Source: an uncultured Shewanella sp. (lineage in GTDB: Bacteria; Pseudomonadota; Gammaproteobacteria; Enterobacterales; Shewanellaceae). Taken from it: 64,000 nucleotides of DNA. Position 1 is the stretch's first letter, and every line of letters starts with the position of its first letter. Below, one piece after another: positions 10,612 to 21,351 of this stretch. Position numbers and translations under genes: made by a program. Under the pieces are notes generated by a model, which had not been told where the DNA came from, ran no database searches, and was given only the letters and a program-made list of their open reading frames with translations. The stretch is taken from the NCBI RefSeq assembly GCF_947497935.1, contig NZ_CANMIO010000005.1, positions 248,001 to 312,000 on the forward strand, written 5' to 3'.

Positions 10612-13323
10612 TTAATCTTCAGTTTTTGGTGTTTCAGTTGCTTCAGCTTCGGCATTGACAGCTTCTGCTGCAACTTCAGTTTCCGCAGCGCCTTCATTGA
10701 TGATAGGGTTACCCTCTTCATCAAGCTCCACTTCAGGCACCTGAATTTCGTCGATACGCTGTAGACCAACAACTTTTTCATCTTCAGCCGTACGGATAAT
10801 GGTCACACCTTGAGTGTTACGACCAATACTTGATACGCCAGTAGCTGGAGTACGTACTAAGGTACCCTTGTTACTGATCAGCATTATCTCATCATTTTCG
10901 CCAACTTGTACTGCACCAACTACGGCGCCGTTACGTTCGCTAACCTTGATTGAAACAACACCTTTAGTACCACGGCTTTTCGCTGGATATTCGGCTAAAT
11001 CGGTACGCTTACCATAACCGTTCTCAGTCACAGTTAAGATGTCGCCCTCACCCTTAGGTACAATTAGCGATACAACCGTTTGGCCATCTTCAAGCTTAAT
11101 ACCACGAACACCCGTAGCAGTACGTCCCATAGCACGTAGTGCAATCACTTCTTCGCCTGTTTCTGGGTCAATTTTAACTTCACCAGTTTCAGAGCTACGG
11201 GCTTTCTCGTTAAATCGAACCACTTTACCTTCGTTGGAGAACAGCATGATATCGTCATTACCATCGGTAATATCAACACCAATTAACTGGTCACCATCTT
11301 TCAGGTTAACAGCGATAATACCGTTTGCACGCGGGTTGCTATAAGCCGTTAGTGCAGTCTTCTTAACGGTACCATGAGAAGTTGCCATGATAATGAACTT
11401 GTCTTCAGCATATTCACGAACAGGAAGAATCGCAGTAATACGCTCACCTTCAGCTAGTGGTAACAAGTTAACAATAGGACGACCACGAGCTGTACGGCTA
11501 GCCAATGGTAACTGGTATACTTTCAGCCAGTACATCTTACCAAAATCAGAGAAACACAAAATCGTATCGTGCGTATTGGCAACCAAAAGTTTCTCAACGA
11601 AATCTTCGTCTTTCACTTTAGTTGCTGCTTTACCCTTACCGCCACGGCGCTGTGCTTGGTAGTCAGTCAGAGCTTGGTACTTCGCGTAACCAAGATGCGA
11701 CAGTGTTACGACAACGTCTTCTTCATTGATTAGGTCTTCAAGACTCATATCAACTTCGTTAGCGTTGATCACAGTGCGACGCTCATCACCAAAGTTAGTA
11801 AGAACTTCTTCAAGTTCCTCTTTGATTACTTCCATCAAGCGCTGTGGGCTGCTCAGGATTAACAATAGTGCTGCGATAATCTCTAGAAGCTCTTCGTACT
11901 CAGCGATGATCTTGTCATGCTCTAGACCCGTTAGACGGTGTAGACGCAGTTCAAGGATCGCTTGAGCTTGTTGCTCTGTCAGGTAGTACTTATCGTCGCG
12001 AATACCGTACTCAGGTTCAAGCCACTCTGGACGAGCCGCATCATCACCTGCTTTTTCTAGCATGCCTTTAACATGGCCAAGTTCCCAGCCCTGTGCAACA
12101 AGCTTAACTTTCGCTTCTGCAGGAGTTGGAGATGCTTTAATAAGCGCAATAATTGGATCGATGTTTGCTAGTGCTACCGCTAACGCTTCAAGAATATGTG
12201 CGCGTTCACGAGCTTTACGTAATTCAAATACGGTACGGCGAGTAACCACTTCACGGCGGTGAAGAATAAAGCACTCAAGCATCTCTTTTAGGTTAAATAG
12301 TTTTGGCTGACCATTGGTCAGAGCAACCATGTTAATACCAAAAGAGCACTGCATTTGCGTTTGAGCATAAAGATTATTTAGAACAACCTCACCCACTTCG
12401 CCACGCTTGATTTCGATTACAATACGCATACCGTCTTTATCAGACTCGTCACGTAGACCGCTAATGCCTTCGATCTTCTTATCTTTTACAAGCTCAGCGA
12501 TTTTCTCAATCAGGCGAGCTTTGTTAACTTGATAAGGAATTTCATGAACGATAATACGCTCACGGCCATTCTCTTCTTCGATATCGGCACGAGCACGCAT
12601 AACCGCACGCCCACGACCCGTCTTGTAAGCATCGATAATGCCTTTACGACCGTTAATAATCGCAGCCGTTGGGAAGTCAGGACCTGGGATGTGCTCCATC
12701 AACTGTTCGATAGATAAAGCAGGATCTTCGATTAATGCTAAACAACCGCTGATCACTTCGTTTAGGTTGTGCGGCGGAATGTTCGTCGCCATACCTACCG
12801 CAATACCTGATGAACCATTAACTAATAGTGCAGGAATTCGGGTCGGTAATACCGCAGGAATAAATTCAGTACCGTCGTAGTTAGGGACGAAATCAACCGT
12901 CTCTTTATCTAAGTCAGCCAATAGCTGGTGCGCCAACTTATCCATACGGATTTCGGTATAACGCATTGCCGCCGCGGCGTCGCCATCGACAGAACCAAAG
13001 TTACCTTGACCATCGATTAGCGGATAGCGCATCGAAAAAGGCTGAGCCAAACGAACGATAGTGTCATAAACAGCAGTATCACCATGTGGGTGGTATTTAC
13101 CGATTACGTCACCAACGACACGGGCAGACTTTTTATAAGGCTTGTTCCAGTCGTTCTTCAATTCATTCATCGCGAATAAAACGCGGCGATGTACCGGTTT
13201 TAATCCGTCACGAACGTCAGGCAGTGCACGGCCAACGATTACACTCATGGCGTAATCTAAGTATGAATTCTTTAATTCGTCTTCAATATTAATTGGTGTT
13301 ATAGATGAAGCCAGATCAGTCAT
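10612..13323 (-). CDS. gyrA: DNA gyrase subunit A
   Basis: A 903-residue type II topoisomerase subunit that cuts and rejoins DNA. The active-site tyrosine is Tyr122 in [11 protein letters not shown]. The quinolone-determining region reads [10 protein letters not shown], so position 83 is Thr and 87 is Asp. The beta-propeller domain with [11 protein letters not shown] (GyrA box) follows, and the C-terminal tail is acidic and low-complexity ([20 protein letters not shown]). The start follows the family N-terminus [20 protein letters not shown]. It is divergent from ubiG. Confidence 0.98.
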   Translation of the reverse strand: MTDLASSITPINIEDELKNSYLDYAMSVIVGRALPDVRDGLKPVHRRVLFAMNELKNDWNKPYKKSARVVGDVIGKYHPHGDTAVYDTIVRLAQPFSMRYPLIDGQGNFGSVDGDAAAAMRYTEIRMDKLAHQLLADLDKETVDFVPNYDGTEFIPAVLPTRIPALLVNGSSGIAVGMATNIPPHNLNEVISGCLALIEDPALSIEQLMEHIPGPDFPTAAIINGRKGIIDAYKTGRGRAVMRARADIEEENGRERIIVHEIPYQVNKARLIEKIAELVKDKKIEGISGLRDESDKDGMRIVIEIKRGEVGEVVLNNLYAQTQMQCSFGINMVALTNGQPKLFNLKEMLECFILHRREVVTRRTVFELRKARERAHILEALAVALANIDPIIALIKASPTPAEAKVKLVAQGWELGHVKGMLEKAGDDAARPEWLEPEYGIRDDKYYLTEQQAQAILELRLHRLTGLEHDKIIAEYEELLEIIAALLLILSSPQRLMEVIKEELEEVLTNFGDERRTVINANEVDMSLEDLINEEDVVVTLSHLGYAKYQALTDYQAQRRGGKGKAATKVKDEDFVEKLLVANTHDTILCFSDFGKMYWLKVYQLPLASRTARGRPIVNLLPLAEGERITAILPVREYAEDKFIIMATSHGTVKKTALTAYSNPRANGIIAVNLKDGDQLIGVDITDGNDDIMLFSNEGKVVRFNEKARSSETGEVKIDPETGEEVIALRAMGRTATGVRGIKLEDGQTVVSLIVPKGEGDILTVTENGYGKRTDLAEYPAKSRGTKGVVSIKVSERNGAVVGAVQVGENDEIMLISNKGTLVRTPATGVSSIGRNTQGVTIIRTAEDEKVVGLQRIDEIQVPEVELDEEGNPIINEGAAETEVAAEAVNAEAEATETPKTED

Positions 13324-13604
13324 AAACTGCTCGATCCCCTGAAAATTAGCGCGCTATTTCTATTTCCTAAAATAGCTATGCTTGAAAACGTGATTTGGCA
13401 TTCTAACACAGTTATTTGATGGCGCTAGACCCAAACATCGATTCATTTTAAATAACCAGATAAAGTCAATTCACTTGATTAAAATCAAGGCATAGGCGCA
13501 ATTTTTCACCACATTGTTCGGCAAAATCATAACTTGTTTGTTTATTGCCACTATTCATTATAATCTGGCGCTAAAGACAGTTTTGTCACTGTGAGGTAAT
13601 TAAA

Positions 13605-14315
13605 GTGCAAACACATAAAAATGTTGATCCACAAGAAATCGCTAAATTTGAAAAAATGGCCGCCACTTGGTGGGATCCTAAAGGCGAATTTAAGCCACTA
13701 CACAATCTAAACCCATTGCGCCTTAACTATATAGACCAAACCGCAGGCGGTATTTTTGGTAAACAAGTGCTAGATGTAGGTTGTGGTGGCGGTATTCTGT
13801 CTGAAAGCATGGCAAGAATTGGCGCGAATGTTACTGGCCTTGATATGGGTGAAGAACCTCTGGATGTTGCAAGACTGCACGCATTAGAAACAGGTGTTGA
13901 GATCAATTACATCAAAAACACAGCAGAAGCCCATAGAGATGAGCATCGTGGCCAGTACGATGTTGTTACCTGCATGGAAATGCTTGAACACGTTCCTAAT
14001 CCAAGTTCAGTTATCCAAGCCTGCGCCGATATGGTTAAACCCGGCGGTTATGTGTTCTTCTCTACCATTAACCGTAACCTTCGCGCCTATGTTGAAACCA
14101 TCTTAGGTGCTGAGTACTTACTAAAAATGTTACCTGTTGGCACTCACGACCATAATAAATTTATCAGGCCATCTGAGCTAATCGATTTAGCCGACAATGC
14201 AGAACTGTTCTGTAAAGATGCAGTGGGGATCACCTATAACCCTATTACTGATATTTTTAGATATACCAAGAGTCTTGAAGTGAACTACATGATTGCCACG
14301 GTTAAAAATGACTAA
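13605..14315 (+). CDS. ubiG: Ubiquinone biosynthesis O-methyltransferase UbiG
   Basis: A 236-residue SAM methyltransferase performing both O-methylations of ubiquinone synthesis. The SAM-binding motif [13 protein letters not shown] is at residues 55-67, and the family N-terminal [11 protein letters not shown] is present. The start codon is GTG at 13605, with GAGG eight bases upstream. It overlaps the following HAD phosphatase by eight bases, a sign of coupling. It is divergent from gyrA. Confidence 0.96.
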   Translation: MQTHKNVDPQEIAKFEKMAATWWDPKGEFKPLHNLNPLRLNYIDQTAGGIFGKQVLDVGCGGGILSESMARIGANVTGLDMGEEPLDVARLHALETGVEINYIKNTAEAHRDEHRGQYDVVTCMEMLEHVPNPSSVIQACADMVKPGGYVFFSTINRNLRAYVETILGAEYLLKMLPVGTHDHNKFIRPSELIDLADNAELFCKDAVGITYNPITDIFRYTKSLEVNYMIATVKND

Positions 14316-14991
14316 GGCAGAAGCACTGAGGATCAAAGGCGTACTGTTTGATCTCGATGGTACTCTGGCCGATACCGCGCCAGATATGATTGAGGCACTT
14401 AACATAAGCTTAGAGGCCCATGGCCATTCTCGGGTGCCCTTTGAGCAGATCCGCGACAGTGCGTCCCATGGCAGCATTGCGATGATCAAAGCGGCGCTTC
14501 CGGCTATTGATGAGCAGTACATAGCCCAATTACAGCAAGCACTTTTCGACAATTATGAGCGAATAAACGGTGACGACTGCCGTTTATTTGAAGGCTTAGA
14601 CAGATTGCTCGAAACACTTAACGGACTTTGTATTCCCTATGGTGTGGTAACCAATAAACCCGCTCGCTTTTCAAGACCGCTGCTCAATCGACTCGGTCTC
14701 ACAGCAAAAATGCCAGCAGTGATAAGCGGAGACACCACGCTTTATGCTAAGCCTCATACCGCTCCAATGCACTTAGCCGCGCAGCAACTTGAGGTTTTAC
14801 CTGAGCATATCCTTTATTTAGGAGATGCTGAGCGCGATCTTGTCGCAGCAAAAGCGGCAAATATGATCTCAGGTCTCGCCCTCTGGGGTTATATTGGCGT
14901 GAATGATGATGTTTCGCTATGGCCCGCCGATCTCAGTTTTGAAACAGGCGATCATTTAGCAGACTTTTTTACTATTGTGCAGCGAGGTTAA
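14308..14991 (+). CDS. HAD-superfamily phosphatase, Gph/MupP type
   Basis: A 227-residue HAD hydrolase with motif I at residues 15-19 (FDLDGT, nucleophile Asp15), motif [11 protein letters not shown] and motif [15 protein letters not shown]. The annotation could be phosphoglycolate phosphatase, but in Pseudomonas the gene directly after ubiG is mupP, an N-acetylmuramate-6-phosphate phosphatase, so a cell-wall recycling role is possible here. ATG 14308 overlaps the ubiG stop by eight bases. The substrate cannot be decided from sequence alone. Confidence 0.85.
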   Translation: MTKAEALRIKGVLFDLDGTLADTAPDMIEALNISLEAHGHSRVPFEQIRDSASHGSIAMIKAALPAIDEQYIAQLQQALFDNYERINGDDCRLFEGLDRLLETLNGLCIPYGVVTNKPARFSRPLLNRLGLTAKMPAVISGDTTLYAKPHTAPMHLAAQQLEVLPEHILYLGDAERDLVAAKAANMISGLALWGYIGVNDDVSLWPADLSFETGDHLADFFTIVQRG

Positions 14992-15441
14992 TCTTCTAAG
15001 CGAACAGATTTTAGTCATGATGAATTAGGCTTTTGCACTTCATACTAAAGTCGTCAAAATGATCTGCTTGGATCGCTCAACTAAGTGGCGATCCGACAGA
15101 TCATTTTCATTTGTATATTTGTTAACCTTTTAAAAGGAAATCAAACCAAAACAAGCTTTAACGGTTAGCCATTACTAACAGGCCAGATTATCCTCAAGAT
15201 ATCCACAACTTGTCCCCTAAATTCCCACTTGCAAAAAATCAATAACCTCACTATCTTGTAGCTATTGAATCTCAAAACACCATATATAGTGTGTGAGTGA
15301 CAAAGACAGGCACTATTTAGTCGTTTGTGTCAACAAAAAGGAACTCTCCGTTTTACGGTTAAAACTGTTTGTTTACAAGGAAACGTACGGTGCACCTAAA
15401 CAGGTCACTTTCATAAATATAAAAACCAAGGTTTATCTTTA
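14992..15441 (+). promoter_or_regulatory. nrdA upstream control region
   Basis: A 450-base leader/promoter region. It contains the NrdR-type box at 15277-15292 and a one-mismatch DnaA-box-like ATATCCACA at 15199-15207. NrdR and DnaA both control nrdAB in E. coli. No gene was seen. Confidence 0.6.
15277..15292. promoter_or_regulatory. NrdR box
   Basis: ACACCATATATAGTGT matches the NrdR consensus ACACTATATATAGTGT at all but one position and lies 150 bases before nrdA. NrdR represses ribonucleotide reductase genes in an ATP/dATP-dependent way. NrdR boxes normally come in pairs; only a weak candidate (around 15248-15263) is seen for a second one. Confidence 0.75.
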
Positions 15442-17730
15442 ATGAATAGCAATATGACAGTCACAAAGCGTAGTGGCGAACGTGAGACTATCGATCTCGA
15501 GAAAATCCATCGCGTTATCGAATGGGCGGCAAAAGGACTTAACAACGTCTCTGTATCTGAAGTTGAACTGCGCTCTCACCTGCAGTTTTTCGACGGCATT
15601 GCCACTGAGGCCATTCATGAGACTATCATTAAAGCAGCTGCAGATTTAATCTCGCCGGAATCACCAGATTATCAGTTTCTGTCTGCACGCTTAGCTGTTT
15701 TCCATCTTCGTAAAAAAGCTTTTGGTCAATTTGAGCCACCTAAACTTTACGATCATGTCGTTAAGTTAGTAGAGCTTGGTAAGTACGATCAGCACATTTT
15801 AGAAGATTACACCCAAGATGAGATCGATACCCTAGATAGTTATATCGACCACTGGCGTGATATGAACTTCTCTTATGCTGCTGTTAAGCAACTTGAAGGC
15901 AAATACCTGGTTCAGAACCGTGTTACCCACGAGATCTACGAAAGTGCCCAGTTCCTGTATATTTTGGTTGCAGCTTGTCTATTTGCTAAGTACCCAAAAG
16001 ATACTCGTCTTCAGTACGTTAAAGATTTCTACGATGCGACTTCTACATTTAAGATCTCGCTACCAACACCTATCATGGCAGGTGTACGTACACCTACCCG
16101 TCAGTTCAGCTCATGTGTATTGATTGAGTGTGGTGACAGCCTAGATTCAATTAATGCGACTTCATCGTCAATCGTGAAGTATGTTTCACAGCGTGCAGGT
16201 ATTGGTGTCAATGCTGGCCGTATCCGTGCCCTAGGTAGCCCTATTCGCGGCGGTGAAGCATTTCATACAGGTTGTTTACCATTTTATAAGTATTTCCAAA
16301 CCGCGGTTAAGTCTTGCTCTCAAGGCGGAGTTCGTGGTGGTGCAGCTACCCTATTCTACCCAATGTGGCATTTAGAAGTTGAATCACTATTAGTGCTTAA
16401 AAACAACCGTGGTGTTGATGATAACCGTATTCGTCACTTAGATTACGGTGTTCAAATTAACAAGGTTATGTATCAGCGCCTAATTCAAGGCGGCATGATT
16501 AGTTTGTTTAGCCCATCTGACGTACCAGGTATGTACGATGCATTCTTCGAAGATCAGGAAGAGTTCGAGCGTCTATATCTTAAGTATGAAGCTGACCCTA
16601 GTATTCGTAAGAAGCAGATCAAAGCCGTTGAGCTGTTCTCGTTAATGATGCAAGAGCGTGCCTCAACCGGCCGTATCTACATTCAAAACGTTGATCACTG
16701 TAATACCCACAGTCCATTTGACTCTAAGGTTGCACCAGTTCGTCAGTCTAACTTGTGTTTAGAAATTGCATTGCCAACTAAGCCGTTAAACAACATTAAC
16801 GACCCAGATGGTGAAATTGCACTTTGTACGCTTTCAGCGCTTAACCTAGGTGCAATCAAAAAGTTAGAAGAGCTTGAGCCTTTAGCTGATTTAGCAGTAC
16901 GTGCACTCGATAACCTACTGGATTATCAAGACTACCCAATCATCTCTGCTAAGAAAGCATCGATGAATCGCCGTACACTCGGTATAGGTGTAATTAACTT
17001 TGCTAACTACTTAGCAAAAGAAGGCGTACGTTACTCGGACGGTTCAGCTAACGGCATTACCCACAAGACTTTTGAAGCGATTCAGTACTATCTATTGAAA
17101 GCGTCAATGAAGCTTGCTCAAGAACAAGGCGCTTGCCCTGCGTTCCACGAGACAACTTATGCTAAAGGTATTTTGCCAATTGATACCTACAAGCGTGACT
17201 TAGACAAAATTTGTGATGAGCCATTGCACCTAGACTGGGAAACATTACGTGAAGAGATCAAGACTCACGGTCTACGTAACTCAACCCTTTCAGCGCTAAT
17301 GCCATCAGAGACCTCTTCACAGATCTCTAACGCAACTAACGGAATCGAGCCACCACGAGGCTTAATCAGTGTTAAGGCCAGTAAAGATGGTCAGCTAAAG
17401 CAAGTGGTACCAGATTTTGAAAAGTACCAATACAGCTATGAGTTACTATGGCAAATGCCTAATAACGATGGTTACTTGCAATTAGTTGGCTTAATGCAGA
17501 AATTCGTCGATCAGTCGATTTCAGCCAACACCAACTACGACCCTACCCGTTTTGAGGGTGGCCGAGTACCGATGAAGGTACTGTTAAAAGACTTATTAAC
17601 CGCTTACAAATATGGTGTGAAGACACTTTACTATCACAATACTCGTGATGGAGCTTCAGATAGTCATGACGATATCACTGCCATCGAGAAAGAAGATGAC
17701 AGTTGCGCTGGCGGCGCATGTAAGATCTAA
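15442..17730 (+). CDS. nrdA: Ribonucleoside-diphosphate reductase class Ia, alpha subunit
   Basis: A 762-residue catalytic subunit reducing NDPs to dNDPs. An ATP-cone allosteric domain opens the protein (VTKRSGERETIDLEKIHRVI). Redox and catalytic cysteines are seen in FSSCVLIECGDS, SNLCLEIALPT and the C-terminal shuttle pair SCAGGACKI. The length matches E. coli NrdA (761). It is followed by nrdB and a yfaE-type ferredoxin, the E. coli order. Confidence 0.98.
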   Translation: MNSNMTVTKRSGERETIDLEKIHRVIEWAAKGLNNVSVSEVELRSHLQFFDGIATEAIHETIIKAAADLISPESPDYQFLSARLAVFHLRKKAFGQFEPPKLYDHVVKLVELGKYDQHILEDYTQDEIDTLDSYIDHWRDMNFSYAAVKQLEGKYLVQNRVTHEIYESAQFLYILVAACLFAKYPKDTRLQYVKDFYDATSTFKISLPTPIMAGVRTPTRQFSSCVLIECGDSLDSINATSSSIVKYVSQRAGIGVNAGRIRALGSPIRGGEAFHTGCLPFYKYFQTAVKSCSQGGVRGGAATLFYPMWHLEVESLLVLKNNRGVDDNRIRHLDYGVQINKVMYQRLIQGGMISLFSPSDVPGMYDAFFEDQEEFERLYLKYEADPSIRKKQIKAVELFSLMMQERASTGRIYIQNVDHCNTHSPFDSKVAPVRQSNLCLEIALPTKPLNNINDPDGEIALCTLSALNLGAIKKLEELEPLADLAVRALDNLLDYQDYPIISAKKASMNRRTLGIGVINFANYLAKEGVRYSDGSANGITHKTFEAIQYYLLKASMKLAQEQGACPAFHETTYAKGILPIDTYKRDLDKICDEPLHLDWETLREEIKTHGLRNSTLSALMPSETSSQISNATNGIEPPRGLISVKASKDGQLKQVVPDFEKYQYSYELLWQMPNNDGYLQLVGLMQKFVDQSISANTNYDPTRFEGGRVPMKVLLKDLLTAYKYGVKTLYYHNTRDGASDSHDDITAIEKEDDSCAGGACKI

Positions 17731-17768
17731 CCCAAGATATTAATCATTAGTATTAAACGTTAATTTAA

Positions 17769-17783
17769 GGGGGCCTCGCCCCC
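17769..17783 (+). other. Intercistronic GC hairpin between nrdA and nrdB
   Basis: GGGGGC-CTC-GCCCCC forms a perfect 6-bp stem with a 3-base loop. No T run follows, so it is more likely to affect mRNA stability or the NrdA:NrdB ratio than to terminate. Confidence 0.6.
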
Positions 17784-17802
17784 ATTATCGGAAGATAGAA
17801 AA

Positions 17803-18933
17803 ATGGCCTATTCAACATTTTGTCAAACTCCAAACAACGCAATGCTAGAGCCTATGTTTCTTGGGCAATCAGTTAACGTAGCGCGTTATGATCAACAAAA
17901 ATATGAAGTATTTGAAAAGCTAATCGAAAAGCAGCTTTCATTCTTCTGGCGTCCTGAAGAAGTAGACGTTAGCCGAGATAAAATCGATTACGCAGCGCTG
18001 CCTGAGCATGAAAAACACATCTTCATCTCAAACCTAAAGTACCAAACTTTGCTTGATTCAATCCAAGGCCGCTCACCAAACGTCGCCTTCTTGCCATTGG
18101 TCTCACTACCTGAGCTAGAAACTTGGATTGAAACATGGTCGTTCTCTGAAACGATTCACTCGCGTTCTTATACCCATATTATCCGTAATATTGTTAATGA
18201 TCCTTCGATCGTATTCGACGATATCGTTGAAAACGAAGAGATCTTAAAGCGCGCAAGCGACATTGCTAACTACTACGATCACCTGATCAAACTAAGTCAG
18301 GCATACCACCTACTCGGTGAAGGTAGTCACGAGATCGATGGCGAAATCATTGAAGTCACTAAACGTGAAATCAAAAAAGCCCTTTACCTATGTATGGTGT
18401 CAGTAAACGTACTTGAAGCTATTCGCTTTTACGTGAGTTTTGCATGTTCATTTGCCTTTGCTGAGCGTAAGGTGATGGAAGGTAACGCAAAAATTATTCG
18501 TCTTATCGCCCGTGACGAAGCCCTGCATCTAAACAGCACTCAGCATATCTTGAAGATCATGCACGCTGGTAAAGACGATCCTGAAATGGCTGAAATCGCT
18601 AAAGAGTGCGAGCAGACTGCTATCGATATCTTTGTCAAAGCAGCTGAGCAGGAAAAAGAGTGGGCTAAATACCTGTTCAAAGACGGTTCAATGATAGGTC
18701 TTAACGAACACATTCTTTGTCAGTATGTTGAATACATCACTAACGAGCGTATGAAAGCGGTTAACCTTGCTTCTCCTTACGAAGAGAAGAGTAACCCACT
18801 GCCTTGGATGAAGAACTGGTTAGAGAGTGACTCAGTACAGGTTGCGCCGCAAGAAGTGGAAGTATCTTCATACCTTGTTGGCCAAATCGATTCTTCAATC
18901 GATGACGATGAGTTCTCAGACTTTGACCTTTAA
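17803..18933 (+). CDS. nrdB: Ribonucleoside-diphosphate reductase class Ia, beta subunit
   Basis: A 376-residue diiron protein holding the stable tyrosyl radical. The radical tyrosine is in [16 protein letters not shown] (Tyr123 here, Tyr122 in E. coli). Diiron ligands are seen in WIETWSFSE and in [13 protein letters not shown]. The length is the same as E. coli NrdB. The 3' end overlaps the ferredoxin gene in another frame. Confidence 0.98.
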   Translation: MAYSTFCQTPNNAMLEPMFLGQSVNVARYDQQKYEVFEKLIEKQLSFFWRPEEVDVSRDKIDYAALPEHEKHIFISNLKYQTLLDSIQGRSPNVAFLPLVSLPELETWIETWSFSETIHSRSYTHIIRNIVNDPSIVFDDIVENEEILKRASDIANYYDHLIKLSQAYHLLGEGSHEIDGEIIEVTKREIKKALYLCMVSVNVLEAIRFYVSFACSFAFAERKVMEGNAKIIRLIARDEALHLNSTQHILKIMHAGKDDPEMAEIAKECEQTAIDIFVKAAEQEKEWAKYLFKDGSMIGLNEHILCQYVEYITNERMKAVNLASPYEEKSNPLPWMKNWLESDSVQVAPQEVEVSSYLVGQIDSSIDDDEFSDFDL

Positions 18934-19312
18934 GCCTGTCAACTATAGTCAAGCAAGCTTTAAGAAGGCTCCGATCGTGAGCCTTCAAGGCATGCCGGTG
19001 TTGCTGTTTAATCAGCAACAACTGACTTTGCTCGAAGCACTCGAACAGAAGAAAGTTAAGATCTTTTCAGAATGTCGCAGTGGCTATTGCGGTCAATGCA
19101 AGACCAAAGTCAAAAGTGGTAATGTAACTTATATCAAAGAGCCGTTAGTCACGCTAGAAGCAGATGAATGCCTGCCCTGCTGCTGCGTACCCGATGGTGA
19201 TATCGATTTAGCGCTTTCAGCCGAGGGAGCTGAAGTTGTTGGACGGGTTGCCAGTCCAAAACCTACTATGAATAGCGAAGTTGTTTCTACCAATCTGCCA
19301 GTACAGGGCTAA
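18908..19312 (+). CDS. yfaE: YfaE-type [2Fe-2S] ferredoxin for NrdB cofactor maintenance
   Basis: A plant-type [2Fe-2S] ferredoxin with CRSGYCGQC (C-x4-C-x2-C) and a later cysteine in CLPCCC. In E. coli YfaE delivers electrons to rebuild the NrdB diiron-tyrosyl cofactor. At 134 residues it is longer than E. coli YfaE (about 84), with a tail of roughly 40 residues after the last cysteine. The start could be ATG 18902 or 18908; both lie inside the nrdB 3' end, implying coupled translation. Confidence 0.88.
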   Translation: MSSQTLTFKPVNYSQASFKKAPIVSLQGMPVLLFNQQQLTLLEALEQKKVKIFSECRSGYCGQCKTKVKSGNVTYIKEPLVTLEADECLPCCCVPDGDIDLALSAEGAEVVGRVASPKPTMNSEVVSTNLPVQG

Positions 19313-19647
19313 GCCCTAAACCTCACTCCTTACTGTTTCAACCTCAGCTTACATACTCAATTTAAGCTTCTCAGCATGAATTATGCTGACACCTTGTCAG
19401 TTGTCAGCTAGTTCAAGTGGCTCAATCACAGCCAAAGCTAATTAGCCTTCGAATGAAGCTTGGTTACATATATGCTTCTATCGTTGCTACATGACTGCTC
19501 ACTCTAAATTATCGCTTTAGAGTGACTAATCGTCTGCCGCGGGTGCAGGAGAGGCAGTCCGAATGTCGTGATCACATGGTCAGTGATGTTCCCTACATAA
19601 TAATGACATTTCCCATATCCCTATGGATCAGATGTGAAGGAACGATC

Positions 19648-19890
19648 GTATGTGCAGACACAGCTGCCAGTCGCTGCACTGCTTTATAAAATAAAGGCTC
19701 CTTCTAAGCTAGGCGATGACAAACAACATCCATGTTTAAAGGCCTGTTCGGCATCCAGCCTCTCGTTCGAAAGCTTGGTAACTTCGTTACCTCTCACCAA
19801 AACATGAACGGTCACGGCCGTATCTACACGGGGTAGTTGGTGTAATCATTTAGGTTGGTGTTGCTTGATATCTAACTTGGAAATGCCCCA
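19648..19890 (+). repeat. Dispersed repeat, copy A
   Basis: It starts GTATGTGCAGACAC and ends AACTTGGAAATGCCCCA, as copy B does. Its middle part (about 19730-19790) contains TTCGGCATCCAGCCTCTCG, shared with copy C in the opposite orientation. About 243 bases. Confidence 0.6.
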
Positions 19891-20000
19891 AAGTAAGTTA
19901 GCCTGTGAATGAAGGTTCATTACATTTTTTATTTGTATAGTTGCTATGGGGTAGCTCGTTTGAGATTGTAGCTGAGTCGCTATTAATCGCCTCCAGCGGG

Positions 20001-20154
20001 GTATGTGCAGACACTGCTGCAAGACGCTGTGAATATGTCACTATACGCTCTGCGGTTTCATCCCTGAAACCGAAGCCCGCAGCCGTATCTACACGAGGTA
20101 ATTGGTGCCTTCATTTAGGCGGAGTGGTTTCAGCTCTAACTTGGAAATGCCCCA
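20001..20154 (+). repeat. Dispersed repeat, copy B (internally shortened)
   Basis: It shares both ends with copy A (GTATGTGCAGACAC, CCGTATCTACACG, AACTTGGAAATGCCCCA). Internally CTCTGCGGTTTC is joined almost directly to CCTGAAACCGAAG; in copy C the same two blocks are separated by about 75 bases. That suggests an internal deletion. Confidence 0.6.
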
Positions 20155-20315
20155 TTCCTTGCTAGGGATACAGCTCACTAGTTAACCGCAGCATTGCTTT
20201 TCTTATTGAAGCTAGGATCTGGCACAATTTGATTTGCCCCCTGCTATTAAACGAAACGCTTGCGAATGAACGGCTAAGGATGGCAATTCGCCGTTTTCAA
20301 CTTACTGAAGAATTT

Positions 20316-20654
20316 TCAGTCCATTTGGGTAATAAAGGTTTGCTCGTCATCCACAAAAGCCACAAAGCCGCCGTGATAGATAAATACCCGACCACGCCCC
20401 TCAACTAGGCAGGCAAGCTGTGGGTTCAAATCTTCTTCGTTATTCTGGCTTTGAAACGTACCAGTATCGGTAATTACGCCGCTGAGTGTAGGCAAATATC
20501 CATAAGTGCGCTTGGCTTGGTCAATTAGGTTCAATTCGCTGTCGGTAGAGAAGCAAAAGGGGATCGCACCGGCTTCTTCGATAAATAAAGTTTTCAGTTC
20601 TTCAAAAGCTGTAATCACCAGCCAGTCGATGCCGTTAACATGATGGATATACAT
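20316..20654 (-). CDS. Hypothetical protein
   Basis: A 112-residue soluble acidic protein beginning MYIHHVNGIDWLVITAFEEL. I do not recognise a family. No signal peptide or membrane segment is visible. ATG at 20654 is preferred over the open frame to 20759 because the extra residues are low-complexity and GAG lies just upstream. It is isolated between dispersed repeats, so a recently acquired or lineage-specific gene is likely. Confidence 0.55.
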   Translation of the reverse strand: MYIHHVNGIDWLVITAFEELKTLFIEEAGAIPFCFSTDSELNLIDQAKRTYGYLPTLSGVITDTGTFQSQNNEEDLNPQLACLVEGRGRVFIYHGGFVAFVDDEQTFITQMD

Positions 20655-20921
20655 AAAGTTTCTCGGTAATTCTGATGCGGAGATTCTATCACTATCTGGG
20701 GCAGAACGTAGTAGAGATTTAGTTGCTAAAGGCGGTGATTCTGTGCTATTTCCGGACATTCACTAGGCCAATTTGTAAAATATGGGGTCAGAGTAAACTT
20801 TAATGGAACCCTATACATTTCCTAATTCTACTACCCATTTTTATCTCCTTTTGCACTAGCCCATTTTTGTCCAGAAATGAGTTTGTAACACCTGAGAGAA
20901 CTAATTCGGAGAGATGATGAT
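20655..20921. other. Short intergenic stretch with a transposon-flank-like sequence
   Basis: GGGGTCAGAGTAAACTTTAA begins near 20786. From memory, similar sequence flanks REP-associated transposases in Shewanella and Vibrio genomes; this is an unverified impression. No coding signal was seen. Confidence 0.3.
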
Positions 20922-21092
20922 TCAGATGTCGGTACGGCTGTGTGCTTCGGTTTCAGGGTGAGGTATCTCAAAGAGATACTCTTCGAACGAGAGGCATGGA
21001 TGCCGAACTGGCTGTTTAACAGGGAGGTTATAGGAAACCGCAGAGCGGCCAGGGACGGCTTTATAGCGTTCCACAGAAGTTACGACATCTGA
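20922..21092. mobile_element. MITE-like element with 10-bp terminal inverted repeats (repeat copy C)
   Basis: A 171-bp segment bounded by TCAGATGTCG and CGACATCTGA, a perfect 10-bp inverted pair. Internally, on the minus strand, it shares blocks with copies A and B: CTCTGCGGTTTC, TTCGGCATCC, CCTCTCGTTCGAA and CCTGAAACCGAAG. It has no transposase. A minus-strand open frame (20922-21137) runs through it and looks spurious. Confidence 0.6.
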
Positions 21093-21247
21093 GCTAACGG
21101 CTAACTGCAGCCTCTCTTCGTGTCTAGGGTGTTCCAATAACAGCCGTGTTTAATAGCCAGTTAGCTGTTGTCCCTACCTCTCGCTTATTAGTATATGGCT
21201 TCACCATATTCGCTGTGGTAAATAAGCTTTTGTCCACAACTTAAGTT

Positions 21248-21273
21248 AAAGCCCACTAATGCTTAATGGGCTT
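21248..21273 (-). terminator. Hairpin downstream of the OB-fold gene, possible terminator
   Basis: AAAGCCCA pairs with TGGGCTTT around an 11-base loop. It lies 80 bases beyond the stop of the minus-strand OB-fold gene; the T run is short. Confidence 0.5.
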
Positions 21274-21351
21274 TATGGTATCAAGAAAAACTTGGCGACA
21301 TTCGATCTAGTTCAAATCGAAGCATCACCTATTGCTGTAGCTAATACAGAG

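Larger units (their letters stand above)
19313..20315. other. Gene-free accessory stretch containing degenerate repeats
   Basis: About 1 kb with no credible gene. It carries two related copies of a dispersed repeat (19648-19890 and 20001-20154); a third, inverted, lies at 20922-21092. A plus-strand open frame at 19941-20165 falls inside the second copy and has no coding signs. Confidence 0.6.

Noticed and set aside
15248..15263. Second NrdR box
   Set aside because: Only a partial match, and its spacing from the good box (about 29 bases) does not fit the usual three helical turns well; not called as a feature.
19941..20165. Plus-strand 74-codon frame
   Set aside because: It lies within dispersed repeat copy B and shows no coding character.
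20922..21137. Minus-strand 71-codon frame as a gene
   Set aside because: It runs through the MITE-like repeat and its peptide has no family or ribosome-binding site.
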